In this document: piece after piece, positions 17,456-27,176 of the stretch
How the letters are laid out: the number at the start of each line of letters is the position of its first letter
Numbering within the stretch: the stretch's first letter is position 1
From: Sphingorhabdus pulchriflava
Lineage (GTDB): Bacteria; Pseudomonadota; Alphaproteobacteria; Sphingomonadales; Sphingomonadaceae
Assembly (NCBI RefSeq): GCF_003367235.1
Contig: NZ_QRGP01000001.1
Coordinates: 1,178,001 to 1,242,000, forward strand
Reading direction: 5' to 3'
Length of the DNA: 64,000 nucleotides
The notes under the pieces: generated by a model
The model's input: the letters and a program-made list of their open reading frames with translations, nothing else
Told to the model about the DNA's origin: nothing
Database searches by the model: none
Position numbers and translations under genes: made by a program

Positions 17456-18813
17456 ATCAGATTGGCTTTAGGAAGGCTGAGCGTAAACATCGCTCCGCCT
17501 TCCGGGCTTTCGCCGACTACCAATTCGCCGTGCATTGCGCGCGCCAACCGGCGTGAGATGTAGAGGCCCAAGCCACTGCCACCATCGCCGCTGCGGCCGA
17601 GGCGTTCGAACTTTTCGAAAACGCGCTGCCGGTCTTCGGCCTTGATGCCCTGCCCCTGGTCAGAGACGGAAAGCGACGACGATACGGGATCGATCGAGAC
17701 GGTAACCAAACTGCCGTCGGGCGCATAGCGTATTGCGTTGCCGACCAGATTGAGGACGATCTGCAATATCCGGCGAAACTCGCCAATCACCGGCACTTTC
17801 AGGTCAGCGGACGGCAGCACAAGTTCGATGTGATGGTCGGCAGCTTTGAGCGCCAGCAATCCGCCAACCCTGCGCGCAATATCGCCCAGTTCGACCTCTT
17901 CGCTCGCGACGTTGAAGTCGGCCCGGTCGATGGCATCCAGATCCTCCAAGTCGCCGACCAGTTCGGCCAGGTGGCGCGCAGCCGTTGCAATATCCTGCGC
18001 ATAGCCGGCATAGCTTTCATCAATATGTCCGTTCAGCCGCGAGCCAATCGTCTGCGCATTGGCCATGATCCGGCTGAGCGGTTGCCGCACCGCCGAGGCA
18101 AATTGGCGCCCAAAGCCAAGGCCGGATCCGCCCGATATCGCAGAAGGCTCCTGCTCGGCTTGTGACAGCATCGCGGCCTCGACAAAGCGGGCGTGAAATC
18201 CGACCAGTTTGCCATTCTCGTTGACCGCGGGGTCAGCCGAGAAAAGCAAGGCGGTTCCGTTGGGGGTGATGACGGGGAGCGGACCAATGGTCTCGCATTG
18301 GGCGAGCAAATCGCTCCACGACAATTCGGTCGACTTGAGCTGGAGCAAATCCTCAATCCGCCGGCCTTGCACGACACCGCCAAATAGTGAACGGATGCTC
18401 GCCGTCGCGCGAATTACCAGGCCATTGGGCGCAATCGACAAGGCCGTGCGCGTGGCCAGGCGATAGGGGCTCGCCGCTATGGTCGCCGCTTCGGCGGACG
18501 CATCTGGCCCCCAAAGATGTTCGTGCCAGCCCAAAATTGATAGGCGAATGCCCTCAACCGACGGCTGCGCCTCAACCCATAGGTCAAGATCATGCGTCCG
18601 GTCGGCAACGCGTACCAGGCGTTCGACACGCACGCCGGTCTTGGCACTCAATTGCACCAGCTCGAGCAGTTTAGGCACGGCCAATATGCCACTTTCAACC
18701 CCGCCGCTTTCGTCGTGCAGACGGCGCAATTGCGGATCAGCAGACAGCAGACGCCCGTCGGGATCGCACATCGCCTTGATCGGAATGACGAGAAAAGGGG
18801 GCCGAACCGGCAT
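17452..18813 (-). CDS. Histidine-kinase-like sensor lacking the phospho-acceptor His
   Basis: A 453-aa protein with a PAS-like part (about 110-215), a HisKA-like dimerisation helix and a complete HATPase domain. The N box is [11 protein letters not shown] at 355-365, the G1 box SDQGQGI at 384-390 and the G2 box [10 protein letters not shown] at 411-420. In the H box, FASAVRQPL at 238-246, Ser240 stands where His is expected. No membrane segment is visible, so it should be soluble. Its ATG overlaps the TGA of the DUF2336-like gene (TGATG). It may bind ATP and signal without autophosphorylation, or serve as a scaffold. Confidence 0.88.
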   Translation of the reverse strand: MPVRPPFLVIPIKAMCDPDGRLLSADPQLRRLHDESGGVESGILAVPKLLELVQLSAKTGVRVERLVRVADRTHDLDLWVEAQPSVEGIRLSILGWHEHLWGPDASAEAATIAASPYRLATRTALSIAPNGLVIRATASIRSLFGGVVQGRRIEDLLQLKSTELSWSDLLAQCETIGPLPVITPNGTALLFSADPAVNENGKLVGFHARFVEAAMLSQAEQEPSAISGGSGLGFGRQFASAVRQPLSRIMANAQTIGSRLNGHIDESYAGYAQDIATAARHLAELVGDLEDLDAIDRADFNVASEEVELGDIARRVGGLLALKAADHHIELVLPSADLKVPVIGEFRRILQIVLNLVGNAIRYAPDGSLVTVSIDPVSSSLSVSDQGQGIKAEDRQRVFEKFERLGRSGDGGSGLGLYISRRLARAMHGELVVGESPEGGAMFTLSLPKANLI

Positions 18814-19772
18814 CAGCTATCGGCTCCGCCAAAACGCCACAGGCTGATTTGCCGACGCGCTTCTTGCGGCGAAAGCTGCGTAAAGCTGCGCACATATGCC
18901 GGAAGCTGGAAGTCGTCTTTCCGTTGCCCACGCAACAAAGTCAGCTGTTGGGAAGCAGCGTCAAAGTCGAGGTCCCGGGCGCGCAATATAGTCAAAATCG
19001 GTGCAGCGGAATTTTCATCGATCAGGCGGATGACGCGATCAAAATGCAGATCGAATTCCTGCACAATCGCGGCAACGAAAAGGGGTATCCCGGCGGTGGC
19101 CGGATCGAGCAGTTCGGCGCGCGCGGCATCAGACAGTGAAAAGGCCAGTTTGGCAGCCGCCGCCTGCAGCGTTTGCGCTTCATCATGCCCAGCCAATATC
19201 CGGTGCCCTGCGGCTACCAGCGCCGCCGCATCATCCTCATTGCATTCCGCATCGGTCCGAAACACGGCGATGACGCGCCAGACAAGCAAATGCAGAAGGT
19301 CTGCCGGCAACTGCCTAGCTATGCCTATAGGCCGGTTTCCGCGGCTAGCGCCTTCGGCCGCCAGAAATGTGACCGCCAGGCTTTGCAGATTGGCATCGCC
19401 CGATAGCGCCAGCTTCGCCGGCAGTTGTTCGAGCGACTCAAACCGCGCGGCATCCATGCGTTCCTGCAGATTTTCTTCGGCGATGCGGGCCAAGCAATAT
19501 TCAATCAAACGGGGTTCACGCAGAAGACCGGCCTTGCTCAAAATCTTCCAGCTTTGCGGGTCGGCATCGCTATCGGTCGTCAGCCCGAGCAATTGCTCGA
19601 CGCCGCTGACAATCTGACGAAGCGTGAAGAGCAGAGACGCCTGAAGTTCTTCGCTGGGAGTTTCCAATACGCGCGGGAACAGCAGATACGACAAGTCCTC
19701 GCACAGCAACTGTGCGTCTGCCGCACAGGCTGTCGCGGCCCGTAATAGGTCGTTCCCTGCATCGTTCGCCAA
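18813..19772 (-). CDS. DUF2336-like alpha-helical protein
   Basis: A 319-aa, almost entirely helical protein that resembles DUF2336 proteins, found in alphaproteobacteria next to signalling genes. Repeating helices of leucine and alanine run from residue 10 to the end; RARDLDFDAASQQLTLLRG near 280 matches the DUF2336 tail pattern. No catalytic motif is seen. It is translationally coupled to the downstream kinase-like gene and has a TTAA-N7-TTAA box 53 bases ahead of its start, a possible CtrA site. Family assignment is moderate. Confidence 0.6.
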   Translation of the reverse strand: MANDAGNDLLRAATACAADAQLLCEDLSYLLFPRVLETPSEELQASLLFTLRQIVSGVEQLLGLTTDSDADPQSWKILSKAGLLREPRLIEYCLARIAEENLQERMDAARFESLEQLPAKLALSGDANLQSLAVTFLAAEGASRGNRPIGIARQLPADLLHLLVWRVIAVFRTDAECNEDDAAALVAAGHRILAGHDEAQTLQAAAAKLAFSLSDAARAELLDPATAGIPLFVAAIVQEFDLHFDRVIRLIDENSAAPILTILRARDLDFDAASQQLTLLRGQRKDDFQLPAYVRSFTQLSPQEARRQISLWRFGGADS

Positions 19773-19824
19773 TTGTTGCGTTCCGATTTACCGTTTTTGA
19801 CGCGCCAATATAGGCGTTTCGGGG

Positions 19825-19839
19825 TTAATTAGCCTTTAA
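19825..19839 (-). promoter_or_regulatory. Candidate CtrA-binding site
   Basis: TTAA (19825-19828), seven bases, TTAA (19836-19839) matches the CtrA consensus TTAA-N7-TTAA. It lies 53 bases upstream of the DUF2336-like gene and overlaps the stop codon of the gene above. Confidence 0.5.
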
Positions 19840-21029
19840 CTCTGATTGGCAGACGCCGATTTTCTCGCATCTATAGCGAGCAGCGCGAGTTTGATCAGCA
19901 GAACCACCTTCAATGCCGGTACAACCAGCCCTGCGGCGCTTGCGCCGGTCAGCAGCAGGGCAATCGGAATGAGCGAGAATTGCCGCGAAAGCCCGCGCTT
20001 CGCCAAAGGTTTCTGCATCCAGAACGCCAATACCAACAATACAGTCAGAAACAGGCTCTCCAGGGGCGCTTCACCGACAGCCCATAATGTTAGAGCGAGA
20101 GCAAGTGCTAGCAAGCCGAGCGAAGCATCGCCGACATAATCCCTCCGGTTCCGATAATCCGCCGAAAGACACAGTTTGCGAAAAGGCGAAAGGACCAGCG
20201 CCAGCGAACCTGCCGCAGTCGCACCGACGACGATTTCGAAATACCCCAACAGCGCCGAAACCGCAGAAAAAGCCGGAACCGAAAGCGAAGTGGCAATGAC
20301 GGCCCATGGCCTAGCCAATATTGCTGGCAGCCATTTCCGGCCAATCCTGTTCAAACCTTTGCCGAAGACATCTTCGCTATCCAGACTGGCAGGGAGAAGG
20401 TGCTCCTCAGCGATTTCGATCGTTCCTGCGCCGCCAACCTTGTTCAAGCGATTGGCGAGTACCAGCCCGGCCTCCATATCCTGCAAGGGCACGCCAGACT
20501 GCAAAGCCTGACGCAGCAAACAGGAATCGAGGCTCCAACCTTCCGGAATGACACTTGCCTGCCGGGCAATCATGCCGTCGATCATGGCAAGCCCGGCCCA
20601 GCGACTGGCGAGGTCTATGCGTTCAAAGGCGACGTGTTCGGGCTGTTCGGGAAGGCGTGCGATAAAGCGCCCTGTATGCTGCAGCAGCCCGGCTAAATTG
20701 TCGTCGCTGATCTGGATATCGGCGGATTTGACGAAAACAGGCTGGCTGTCGGTCACCAGCGCGGTGAGATCGGCAGGTGTACGCAAAATGCGAATATTGA
20801 ACCCGGGCCGGTCGAGCTGTTCGACGATTGTCGGCAGTGCGGGCGGAACCGATTCCACCGAAACGGCGACCTTGGATACACCAAGCCGCTCGAGTTGCTT
20901 CAACTGGTGAAACAGGAAGGGTTTACCTAGCATGGGCTGGAAAGCGGGATGTGGCACACCGTCGAGACCACCTCCGACACATAACAGCACGAGCGGCGAA
21001 GATGCTTCCTGTTCGACAATTGAGGCCAT
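19836..21029 (-). CDS. Nucleotidyltransferase-like N-domain fused to membrane domain
   Basis: A 397-aa protein. The N-terminal 230 residues resemble a GT-A/nucleotidyltransferase fold: LVLLCVGGGLDGVPH, FQPMLGKPFLFHQLKQLERLG and a SADIQISDD acidic segment near 101. The canonical glycine-rich GxGxRL loop is changed, so activity is uncertain. The C-terminal part (about 235-390) has five or six predicted membrane helices. A fusion of sugar-nucleotide-type domain and membrane part suggests lipid or glycan work (inference). It lies between the Hpt-like and DUF2336-like genes, all on the same strand. Confidence 0.6.
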   Translation of the reverse strand: MASIVEQEASSPLVLLCVGGGLDGVPHPAFQPMLGKPFLFHQLKQLERLGVSKVAVSVESVPPALPTIVEQLDRPGFNIRILRTPADLTALVTDSQPVFVKSADIQISDDNLAGLLQHTGRFIARLPEQPEHVAFERIDLASRWAGLAMIDGMIARQASVIPEGWSLDSCLLRQALQSGVPLQDMEAGLVLANRLNKVGGAGTIEIAEEHLLPASLDSEDVFGKGLNRIGRKWLPAILARPWAVIATSLSVPAFSAVSALLGYFEIVVGATAAGSLALVLSPFRKLCLSADYRNRRDYVGDASLGLLALALALTLWAVGEAPLESLFLTVLLVLAFWMQKPLAKRGLSRQFSLIPIALLLTGASAAGLVVPALKVVLLIKLALLAIDARKSASANQS

Positions 21030-21082
21030 CGCTCCGCTATGGCGCGGAGGGAGATTTTGCCAAGCAAAAACGGCTCAGCCGG

Positions 21083-21388
21083 TCAATCGCGCAGCTGAAT
21101 TTCTTTAAGGGCGGTCGAGAGCTTTCTGACGATCACGGGATCGCCCGGAGCTCCAGCCATGGCTTCGTCAGCCAGTTCGATCAATTCCGATACGCCGAAA
21201 CTGGCCGCCAATCCTTTGATGCGATAGCAGCTATATTGCCAGTTGGCGTCACACCGAGAGCGTGAAAGCAGGTCCACCTGGCGCGTTGCACTTTCGATGA
21301 AAGCGGCGCGCAACTCGGCAATCAGCGCCGGATCATCGCCTGCAGCGGCGGTCAAAGCTGTGTTAAATGCGCCATATTCCATCGACAT
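21083..21388 (-). CDS. Hpt-domain-like protein lacking the phospho-acceptor His
   Basis: A 101-aa single-domain protein with the four-helix Hpt layout. The motif that is HxLKG in active Hpt proteins reads YRIKG (Tyr55 to Gly59), followed by AASFGVSELIELADEA as in normal Hpt domains. The acceptor His is thus replaced by Tyr. It may be a regulatory dead Hpt or a binding partner for a response regulator. It starts the minus-strand group that ends with the His-less kinase-like gene. A TTAACC half-site lies in the 69 bases shared with the divergent gene. Confidence 0.7.
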   Translation of the reverse strand: MSMEYGAFNTALTAAAGDDPALIAELRAAFIESATRQVDLLSRSRCDANWQYSCYRIKGLAASFGVSELIELADEAMAGAPGDPVIVRKLSTALKEIQLRD

Positions 21389-21457
21389 TCGGCATCAGAT
21401 ATAGTCTTTTGGTTAAGTTTGCGTTTCACGAACTCTAAAATATGGTAAACATGTCCC

Positions 21458-23752
21458 ATGACGGCACATTCCAAAATCGTCGAGATCAATCGTTCGCAGG
21501 GCGATGCGAACGTTATTGAAGCTGCGGAAAGCAGCCCGGTCGCCTTTCAGGATGATCAGGAAAACGTCGCTGATTCAGCCCATTATGGTGAAGAGGAATG
21601 GCAGGATGAGCCTGTCCAGAGCCGGCCGTGGGGAAGGATCGCGCTATTCAGCCTGCTCTCCATAGCGGCATTGGGTTGGACCGGATTTTTCATCTGGGGC
21701 CATTTGGCCGAAATCATGGCGCTTCCGACACCAGTCAGGGCCAGCGAGTTGATCATAGGCTGGTCGGTGCCAACTGCCCTGATTGCGGTTCTGTGGCTGC
21801 TGGCAATGCGGCTGAGTTCAACTGAGGCTCGTCGGTTTGGTGATGTGGCGGCTTTGTTGCGTAGTGAGAGTGAGACGCTTGAAACACGCATGCGGAATGT
21901 GAATGGCGAAATTGCCCTCGCCCGCTCATTTCTTGCCGAAAATGCGCGGGAGCTTGAATCCGTTGGCCGCTTGTCCGCCCAACGCCTGACAGAGGCCGCA
22001 GAGCAGCTGTCCACGGCATTGAGCGATTCAGATGAACGCGCCAAAATGCTGCAAGTCGCCAGCAACGCGGCGGTCACCAATGTCGAACAATTGCGCAATC
22101 ACCTTCCCGTAGTGACCAGCGCAGCCAAGGATGCGACCAACCAGATCGGTATCGCCGGAAACACGGCGCATAGCCAGATCCAGTCCATCATCAGTGCATT
22201 GGCCATCATGGACGAAAAGGCCGCTTTGGCTGGAGACCATCTGGGTGCCCTGGATACCAGCATCAACAACAGCGCAAACGCGCTGGAAACACGGATTACC
22301 GACAGCAGCGCAAAATTGTCGTCTTCAGTGCAGGATTCCGAAAGCCGCGCATCCAATTTGCTCGCACAACTGGCCGACAGCGTTGGAAATGTCGAGCAAC
22401 GCATCACCGACATTGCCGCGAAAATCGACGCTCGGGTATCCGACAGCCATCAAAGACTGGCCGGAAATCTCGATGAGCTGGGAACTTCAATCGCCCATCT
22501 TGAAGCGGTCACCGACGCGCAAGATGCAAGCAGTTCTGCGCTTGTCGAACGTATTAAATCGTCAATTACCGATTGCCAATCGCATCTGGCCAATTTCAAT
22601 GCGGACGCCACCGACCAGATTGCCAAACTGGCATTTGCTGTATCGGCCCTTTCGGGCAAGAGCGGCGAGTTGGGTGAAAATCTGACCGCAACACAGGCGC
22701 AAACCGACGGCTTGATTGCAAAAGTCGCGGATATGCAAAATGGTTTGGCGTCTATCACCAACGAAACTTCGGAAGCCCTGATCGGTCATCTTGGCCAGAT
22801 CGAGGCCCGCTTTGCTGACACCCGTACAGCATTTGAAGCGGTGCGTAGCGAACTTGAGCAGGCAGATGCGGGCAGCAATGCCCTGCTTTCCTCGATTTCC
22901 TCGCTCGAAAATCTGGTCGCGACCCAACGTTCCGCTATCGAAGAATTGCTGGGCAGTTCTTCCGAGCACTTTGCCAACCAGCAGGAACAGGTCGACGCAC
23001 TGTCAACCGCGATCACCCACACGCGGGCCGTCCTGGAAGAGTTATCAGGTGTTGCCAATGACCAGCTTGTTTCATCGCTGCTGCGTGTGCGCGAAACGAC
23101 CAAGCAGGCCGCTGACAACAGCCGGAAGATTGTCGAAGGTGAACTGGCGCATATTGCCGACAAGCTGACCGAACAAAATCGCTTGGCTATCGAAAGCGCA
23201 GTCGACAGTCAGGTCAAGGTGCTTGATGTCGCGATGCGGGACGCGCTGGATCGCAACCTGACGCTTGCGGCCGATGTTGAAGAGAAAATCGCTGCACAGA
23301 TGAAGCTGGTGGATGATATGGCCAGCAATCTGGAACAACGGGTTTCAACAGCCCATGCAAGCTTTGGCGGTTTGGATGACGAAGGGTTCGCTCGTCGTAT
23401 GGCGTTGCTCACTGAATCGCTGAATTCTGCCGCTATCGACGTCGCCAAAATCCTTTCCAACGAAGTCACCGATACGGCTTGGGCCGCATATTTAAAGGGC
23501 GACCGGGGCGTATTCACCCGCCGTGCGGTCCGGCTACTCGACAGTGGCGAGGCAAAGATCATTGCGGCGCACTATGACGACGACGCCGAATTCCGCGATC
23601 ATGTTAATCGCTACATCCACGATTTCGAGGCGATGATGCGTGTGCTGCTCAGCACCCGCGATGGCAATGCAATCGGGGTAACCTTGTTGTCATCGGATGT
23701 TGGCAAACTCTATGTCGCACTGGCGCAGGCCATTGAACGCCTCAGGAACTGA
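21458..23752 (+). CDS. Large coiled-coil membrane protein
   Basis: A 764-aa protein of unknown function. The first 57 residues are acidic and soluble. Two membrane helices follow (about 60-82 and 95-117), then a very long Ala/Glu/Ser-rich coiled coil (about 120-650) reminiscent of methyl-accepting or apolipoprotein-like rods, without a known MCP signalling tip. The C-terminal 90 residues form a compact conserved-looking part (VFTRRAVRLLDSGEAKIIA, then YIHDFEAMMRVLLS). It may act as a scaffold at the envelope. It is divergent from the Hpt-like gene. Its stop directly abuts that of the DUF1467 gene. Confidence 0.75.
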   Translation: MTAHSKIVEINRSQGDANVIEAAESSPVAFQDDQENVADSAHYGEEEWQDEPVQSRPWGRIALFSLLSIAALGWTGFFIWGHLAEIMALPTPVRASELIIGWSVPTALIAVLWLLAMRLSSTEARRFGDVAALLRSESETLETRMRNVNGEIALARSFLAENARELESVGRLSAQRLTEAAEQLSTALSDSDERAKMLQVASNAAVTNVEQLRNHLPVVTSAAKDATNQIGIAGNTAHSQIQSIISALAIMDEKAALAGDHLGALDTSINNSANALETRITDSSAKLSSSVQDSESRASNLLAQLADSVGNVEQRITDIAAKIDARVSDSHQRLAGNLDELGTSIAHLEAVTDAQDASSSALVERIKSSITDCQSHLANFNADATDQIAKLAFAVSALSGKSGELGENLTATQAQTDGLIAKVADMQNGLASITNETSEALIGHLGQIEARFADTRTAFEAVRSELEQADAGSNALLSSISSLENLVATQRSAIEELLGSSSEHFANQQEQVDALSTAITHTRAVLEELSGVANDQLVSSLLRVRETTKQAADNSRKIVEGELAHIADKLTEQNRLAIESAVDSQVKVLDVAMRDALDRNLTLAADVEEKIAAQMKLVDDMASNLEQRVSTAHASFGGLDDEGFARRMALLTESLNSAAIDVAKILSNEVTDTAWAAYLKGDRGVFTRRAVRLLDSGEAKIIAAHYDDDAEFRDHVNRYIHDFEAMMRVLLSTRDGNAIGVTLLSSDVGKLYVALAQAIERLRN

Positions 23753-24025
23753 TTATTCGGGTCCTTTGACCAGAAAATCAAAGCTCGTCCTGTCGATCCA
23801 GCCATAGGTATAATTGGCGTAGAACAGGCCGAACAATATCGCCGACAATAATGTCGTATATGCAATAACCCGTAGCGGCCTGAAATTTCCGGGCGCGCTA
23901 TCAGCCTGCCCGACCGTTTTCTCCATGCCCAATTCTTCATGCGTCCGCACGCCGATGGGAAGAATGACGAAGGCGCTGAGGACCCAGAACAGCGCGTAAA
24001 TTGCAAATATCGAGAACCAGTTCAT
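23753..24025 (-). CDS. DUF1467 family membrane protein
   Basis: A 90-aa protein with two membrane helices (IFAIYALFWVLSAFVILP and LRVIAYTTLLSAILFGLFYAN). It has the DUF1467 hallmark GVRTHEELG between them. Function unknown. It overlaps the rnj gene by 4 bases and is the last gene of the long run that starts with nuoA, in line with its usual place behind rnj in alphaproteobacteria. Confidence 0.85.
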   Translation of the reverse strand: MNWFSIFAIYALFWVLSAFVILPIGVRTHEELGMEKTVGQADSAPGNFRPLRVIAYTTLLSAILFGLFYANYTYGWIDRTSFDFLVKGPE

Positions 24026-25665
24026 GCTGTCTCCACAATCAACACGTCAACAATCGGCTTTTTACCAGTCCAGCTGGTCGCCACACGACGCACCGCCAGC
24101 CGGACGGATTCGCGCAGACTATCCATATCACCGCGCCATTCCTTGACCGTTTTTTCGATAGCCTGTCCCGCTTCGTCCAGAAAATCTTCCAGATCCTCTT
24201 CAATCGGAACGCCATGAACGCGGATGACCGGATCGCCGAGCAGATTATCATCGCCGTCCAACGCAATCGCCACGCTGACCAGGCCATACCAGGACAGGCG
24301 GCGACGCTGGTTGATGGTATCGCCATTGGCGGCAATGATTGTGTCGCCATCTACCGCCAGACGACCGGTATGTTCTTCACCAATCTTTTCAGGCCCCTTG
24401 GGCGCGAGGCGGACGACGTCGCCATTGGACTGGACGATTGCCTGCGCAATCCCCTGATGCAATCCGAAACGGGCTTGCTCCGCCATATGGCGGCGCTCGC
24501 CATGGACGGGCACCAATATTTGCGGGCGGATCCATTCATAAAGTTTGGCTAGTTCCGGACGGCCCGGATGGCCGGACACATGGACATGTGCCTGCTTTTC
24601 GGTGACGGTCAGGATGTTGCGCCGCGCCAGATGGTTCATCACATGGCCGATGGCAATTTCGTTGCCGGGAATCTGCTTTGACGAAAAGATGACGGTGTCG
24701 CCCTCCTCCAGCTTCACCGGATGGTTGCCTTCGGCGATGCGCGCCAAAGCGGCTCGTGCCTCGCCCTGCCCACCGGTGGCGACGACCATCACTTCATGCC
24801 GGGGCAAACCGTCGACCGCCTCCATATCGACCAGTTCGGGCAGGTCCTTGAGATAGCCGGTGGCTTGTGATGCCTGGATGATTTTCTGGAGCGAGCGTCC
24901 GGCAAAGCACAGTTTACGGCCCGTTTCTCGCGCAACTTCACCCAGCGTCTGCAACCGTGCTGCATTTGACGCAAAGGTCGTGACAACGACGCGACCGCGC
25001 GCGGCTTTCACCGACTTGATCAGATCAGCCTTCACACTCCCTTCGCTGCCGCTGTCGCCCAAATTGAAAACATTGGTGGAATCGCACACTAGCGCCAATA
25101 TGCCTTCATCACCCACGGCCCGCAGTTGCTCTTCCGTGCTCGGCTGTCCGATGACGGGTTCGGCATCAAGCTTCCAGTCGCCTGTATGGAAAACCTTGCC
25201 ATAAGGCGTGTCGATGAGCAGCGCGCTCATTTCCAGGATCGAGTGCGCCAAGGGCATCAGTCTGATACCGAAGGGGCCAAGCTGGAACGCATGACCCATA
25301 GGTATGACATTCAACTCGACGTCGTCGGCTATCCCCTGTTCTTCGAGCTTCCCGCGGATTAGAGCCGCAGTGAAGGGGGTGGCATAAAGCGGGACGCCGA
25401 GTTCGGCGGCAAAATAGGGCACGGCCCCGATATGGTCTTCATGGCCATGGGTCAGGATGATGCCCAGCAGGTCCGATTTGCGGTCTTCGATGAAATCGAG
25501 ATCGGGCAGGATCAGGTCGATGCCCGGATATTCCGCATTGCCGAAGGTCACGCCCAGATCGGCCATAATCCACTTGCCCTGGCAGCCATAGAGATTGGCG
25601 TTCATGCCGATCTCATCCGACCCGCCTAGGGCGAGGAACAAAAGTTCATTTTTTGGAGTTGTCAT
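24022..25665 (-). CDS. rnj: Ribonuclease J
   Basis: A 547-aa metallo-beta-lactamase/beta-CASP RNase with 5'-3' exo and endo activity. The metal motif is [15 protein letters not shown] near residue 70. Further ligands are in HTGDWKLD and VCDSTNVF, and the beta-CASP part follows ([34 protein letters not shown]). Length is normal for alphaproteobacterial RNase J. It overlaps coaX by 4 bases and DUF1467 on the other side. Confidence 0.95.
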   Translation of the reverse strand: MTTPKNELLFLALGGSDEIGMNANLYGCQGKWIMADLGVTFGNAEYPGIDLILPDLDFIEDRKSDLLGIILTHGHEDHIGAVPYFAAELGVPLYATPFTAALIRGKLEEQGIADDVELNVIPMGHAFQLGPFGIRLMPLAHSILEMSALLIDTPYGKVFHTGDWKLDAEPVIGQPSTEEQLRAVGDEGILALVCDSTNVFNLGDSGSEGSVKADLIKSVKAARGRVVVTTFASNAARLQTLGEVARETGRKLCFAGRSLQKIIQASQATGYLKDLPELVDMEAVDGLPRHEVMVVATGGQGEARAALARIAEGNHPVKLEEGDTVIFSSKQIPGNEIAIGHVMNHLARRNILTVTEKQAHVHVSGHPGRPELAKLYEWIRPQILVPVHGERRHMAEQARFGLHQGIAQAIVQSNGDVVRLAPKGPEKIGEEHTGRLAVDGDTIIAANGDTINQRRRLSWYGLVSVAIALDGDDNLLGDPVIRVHGVPIEEDLEDFLDEAGQAIEKTVKEWRGDMDSLRESVRLAVRRVATSWTGKKPIVDVLIVETA

Positions 25666-26450
25666 GCCCCGCCTTCGCGGTTTGCATAGAGCTTGGCAAG
25701 CCCGCGCAGTGTCAAATCGGGTTCAACCCTGTCAAATAGGTGGCTGTGCTGCTGGAAAAGTGCGGCCAGCCCACCGGTTGCGATGACTTTCACCGGCCTG
25801 CCGATCTCCGCCTTCATCCGCCCGAGCAGGCCTTCGATCAGCCCGACATAGCCGAAATAGATGCCGATCTGCATTTGTCCGACGGTATCGCGGCCGATCA
25901 CGCTCTGCGACGGTGGCGGTTCGATCGCGATGCGCGGCAGCATGGCGGCGGCATTGTAGAGTGCGTCGAGCGACAGGTTGATGCCCGGAGCAATGCTGCC
26001 GCCAAGATAGGACCCATCGGTACCGATGTGATCGAAGGTTGTGGCGGTACCAAAGCTGATGACTATCTTGTCGATACCGGGTTCAAGCGATTGAGCCGCG
26101 ATTGCGTTGACCGCGCGGTCGGCACCCAGCGCGCGCGGCTCATCAACCTTCAGCGCAATACCCCAGCTGACCGGTTCGCGCCCGGCAATAAGCGCATCAA
26201 TGCCGAAATATTTCTGGCTCAGCACCTGCAGATTGTGCAGCGCACGCGGGACAACGGTCGCGATGATGACCGCGGTGATGTCACTGCGCTTATGCCCTTC
26301 CATCTGCAACAACTGGTCAAGCCAGACGGCATATTCATCCGCCGTGCGCCGCGCGTCGGTGGCAATGCGCCAACGCTGGATGATTTCGCCGCTGTCGTCG
26401 ACCAGTGCGAATTTGACGTTGGTGTTGCCGTTATCGACCGCGAGAAGCAT
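25662..26450 (-). CDS. coaX: Type III pantothenate kinase
   Basis: A 262-aa kinase for the first step of coenzyme A synthesis. It has the ASKHA phosphate loop [15 protein letters not shown] at the N-terminus, [11 protein letters not shown] in the middle (catalytic Asp) and [11 protein letters not shown] plus [15 protein letters not shown]. This is the CoaX type, which uses K+ and is not feedback-inhibited by CoA (family knowledge). It lies 13 bases after birA in the same direction and overlaps rnj. Confidence 0.95.
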   Translation of the reverse strand: MLLAVDNGNTNVKFALVDDSGEIIQRWRIATDARRTADEYAVWLDQLLQMEGHKRSDITAVIIATVVPRALHNLQVLSQKYFGIDALIAGREPVSWGIALKVDEPRALGADRAVNAIAAQSLEPGIDKIVISFGTATTFDHIGTDGSYLGGSIAPGINLSLDALYNAAAMLPRIAIEPPPSQSVIGRDTVGQMQIGIYFGYVGLIEGLLGRMKAEIGRPVKVIATGGLAALFQQHSHLFDRVEPDLTLRGLAKLYANREGGA

Positions 26451-26463
26451 GACGCTGTCCTTA

Positions 26464-27171
26464 TCAAATCAGAAATATATCAGCGGCGTGAATGGCACGA
26501 ATTGCGCCGTCCGCCAAGCGCAGGCTGAGCGCGCCATCGTCGCTTAAGCCTGCAAAAAGTCCGTCAATCTGCTCACCATCAGGCAGACTGACGCGCAGGG
26601 CCGTGCCCTTGGGATGCGCGGCGGCCTCCCATGCGCGCAGCAGGTTGGCTAAAGGCTGCTGGCGCCATTTTTGCAGCCACGAAGCGAATTGGTCTGCCAG
26701 TATTTCGCAAACCGCTTGCGGTTCGGGAGGATTGGCGCCCAAGGCCCGAAGGTCGCTGACGGGGCGTCCGATGTCCGCCGGGTGCGAAACCAGATTGATC
26801 CCGAAACCGGCAATAATCGCATCACCCGACCTTTCGAGCAGGATGCCGCACAGTTTGTCGCCATTTTCTGACAGCACATCATTGGGCCATTTCAGCTGGA
26901 TGGCGACGTCGGGCGCGACCAGCTTGATCGTATCAAAGGCAGCAAGCCCCGCGACGAAGGCGAGGGTCGATGGGGATGGGTCACTTGGCGATAGCTTTGC
27001 TATAGTGCTGGCGTAGAGATTGCCTAAAGGGCTGACCCAGTCCCGCCCCATGCGCCCACGCCCACCGCCCTGTTGATCGGCGCGAAGCCAAAGCCCTTCT
27101 GGCGCGCCCGCGGCAACGCGCGCCAGCAGATCGGCATTGGTGGAACCGGTAAGTGCTACCTGCTCGAACAA
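26464..27171 (-). CDS. birA: Biotin--protein ligase, catalytic domain only
   Basis: A 235-aa enzyme that attaches biotin to carboxylases. It shows [11 protein letters not shown] near residue 8, [22 protein letters not shown] near 35-55 (biotinyl-AMP loop) and [19 protein letters not shown]. The DNA-binding HTH of group II BirA is absent, so it should not act as a repressor. It follows nuoN with only five bases between, so it is read with the complex I operon. Confidence 0.94.
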   Translation of the reverse strand: MFEQVALTGSTNADLLARVAAGAPEGLWLRADQQGGGRGRMGRDWVSPLGNLYASTIAKLSPSDPSPSTLAFVAGLAAFDTIKLVAPDVAIQLKWPNDVLSENGDKLCGILLERSGDAIIAGFGINLVSHPADIGRPVSDLRALGANPPEPQAVCEILADQFASWLQKWRQQPLANLLRAWEAAAHPKGTALRVSLPDGEQIDGLFAGLSDDGALSLRLADGAIRAIHAADIFLI

Positions 27172-27176
27172 AATGC

